Assembly: GCA_002329705.1 (NCBI GenBank)
Contig: DCUC01000068.1
Coordinates: 1-14,744 of the forward strand
Length of the DNA: 14,744 bases
Reading direction: 5' to 3'
Origin: Caryophanales bacterium UBA1424
Lineage (GTDB): Bacteria > Bacillota_I > Bacilli_A > RFN20 > CAG-826
Shown here: positions 14,497-14,744 of the stretch, in pieces
Position numbering within the stretch: position 1 is the stretch's first letter
Layout of the letters: each line of letters opens with the position of its first letter
Made by a program: the position numbers and the translations under genes
Notes under the pieces: model-generated
What the model was told of the DNA's origin: nothing
The model's input: only the letters and a program-made list of their open reading frames with translations
Databases searched by the model: none

Positions 14497-14744
14497 TGAA
14501 AAAGATCAAACGTCCATATCCGAGCATTGTCGAGGCTTCTTTTGCAAAGCGCCTCGGGGCTTTGCTCATCGATTTGTTAGCGACCGTAGCGATTGGCCTT
14601 TTAGCCTATATGGCCGTCGATGGAATTTTTCATCAAACGACAGTCGGCGGGCAAATCGATACGCGCTTGTTTAGTTTAAAACAAGCTTCTGGCCTCTATA
14701 TTGCTGATGGCGAGACGGAGACGACTTACATTCTCGAAGGCGAC
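14496..14744 (+). CDS. RDD-family membrane protein, N-terminal fragment
   Basis: The ATG lies in TAATG and overlaps the pullulanase stop by one base. I see no strong ribosome binding site, so translation is probably coupled to the upstream gene. The 83 visible codons begin MKKIKRPYPSIVEASFAKRLGALLIDLLATVAIGLLAYMAVD. The segment FAKRLGALLIDLLA has the Arg and Asp spacing of the RDD domain, and a membrane helix covers about residues 22-42. The rest is cut off by the window edge. RDD proteins are poorly characterised membrane proteins, so no function in starch use is claimed beyond the shared transcript. Confidence 0.75.
   Translation, partial: MKKIKRPYPSIVEASFAKRLGALLIDLLATVAIGLLAYMAVDGIFHQTTVGGQIDTRLFSLKQASGLYIADGETETTYILEGD

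Noticed and set aside
1..14744. CRISPR arrays, tRNA or rRNA genes, insertion sequences
   Set aside because: I saw no regularly spaced repeats, no cloverleaf-type or rRNA sequence, and no transposase frame or terminal inverted repeats anywhere in the window.

Overview
This window is an extracellular starch and maltodextrin utilisation locus from a Gram-positive-type bacterium. Lipobox signal peptides, an ABC importer with a lipoprotein receptor, no outer-membrane components and strong AGGAGG-type ribosome binding sites all fit Bacillota or Mollicutes. Coding regions look close to half G+C, while the spacers are much more AT-rich. Trp is always TGG, and every complete gene stops at TAA or TAG, so code 11 reads the genes intact. 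An uncultured Bacilli or Acholeplasma/Izemoplasma-like lineage is plausible, but this is inference and not proven here.

Layout. Positions 1-235 (minus strand) hold the N-terminus of a secreted protein that begins a YLVGSFNGW-type carbohydrate-binding fold. A 645-base AT-rich divergent spacer (236-880) carries outward promoters for that gene and for the plus-strand operon. The operon runs malE-like lipoprotein (881-2140), terminator-like hairpin, malF-like permease with a very long N-terminal extension (2360-4597), malG-like permease (4597-5532), alpha-amylase-family lipoprotein (5534-7102) and type I pullulanase with a C-terminal membrane anchor (7120-9909). It is followed by a separately promoted starch-binding lipoprotein (10049-11437) with its own terminator, then a second, lipid-anchored type I pullulanase (11572-14496). 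The start of an RDD-family membrane protein overlaps the stop of that pullulanase by one base (14496 onward, cut by the window edge).

How it works together (inference from families): the surface lipoprotein(s) bind starch or glycogen, the two pullulanases cut alpha-1,6 branches, the amylase shortens alpha-1,4 chains, and MalE-MalF-MalG import the maltodextrins. No ATP-binding subunit and no regulator gene lie in the window. The ATPase is probably a shared MsmX/MalK-type protein encoded elsewhere.

Most notable: three of the four promoters contain an exact KACANNTGTA box and the fourth has a one-mismatch copy, in each case at or beside the core promoter. This is the form of the operator known for CopY/BlaI-type repressors and suggests one regulon covering both divergent arms and the two downstream units. 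Other points are the roughly 440-residue extension on MalF, two pullulanase paralogues with different anchoring, and a lipoprotein joining a Listeria-Bacteroides-type repeat to three SusE/SusF-like modules.
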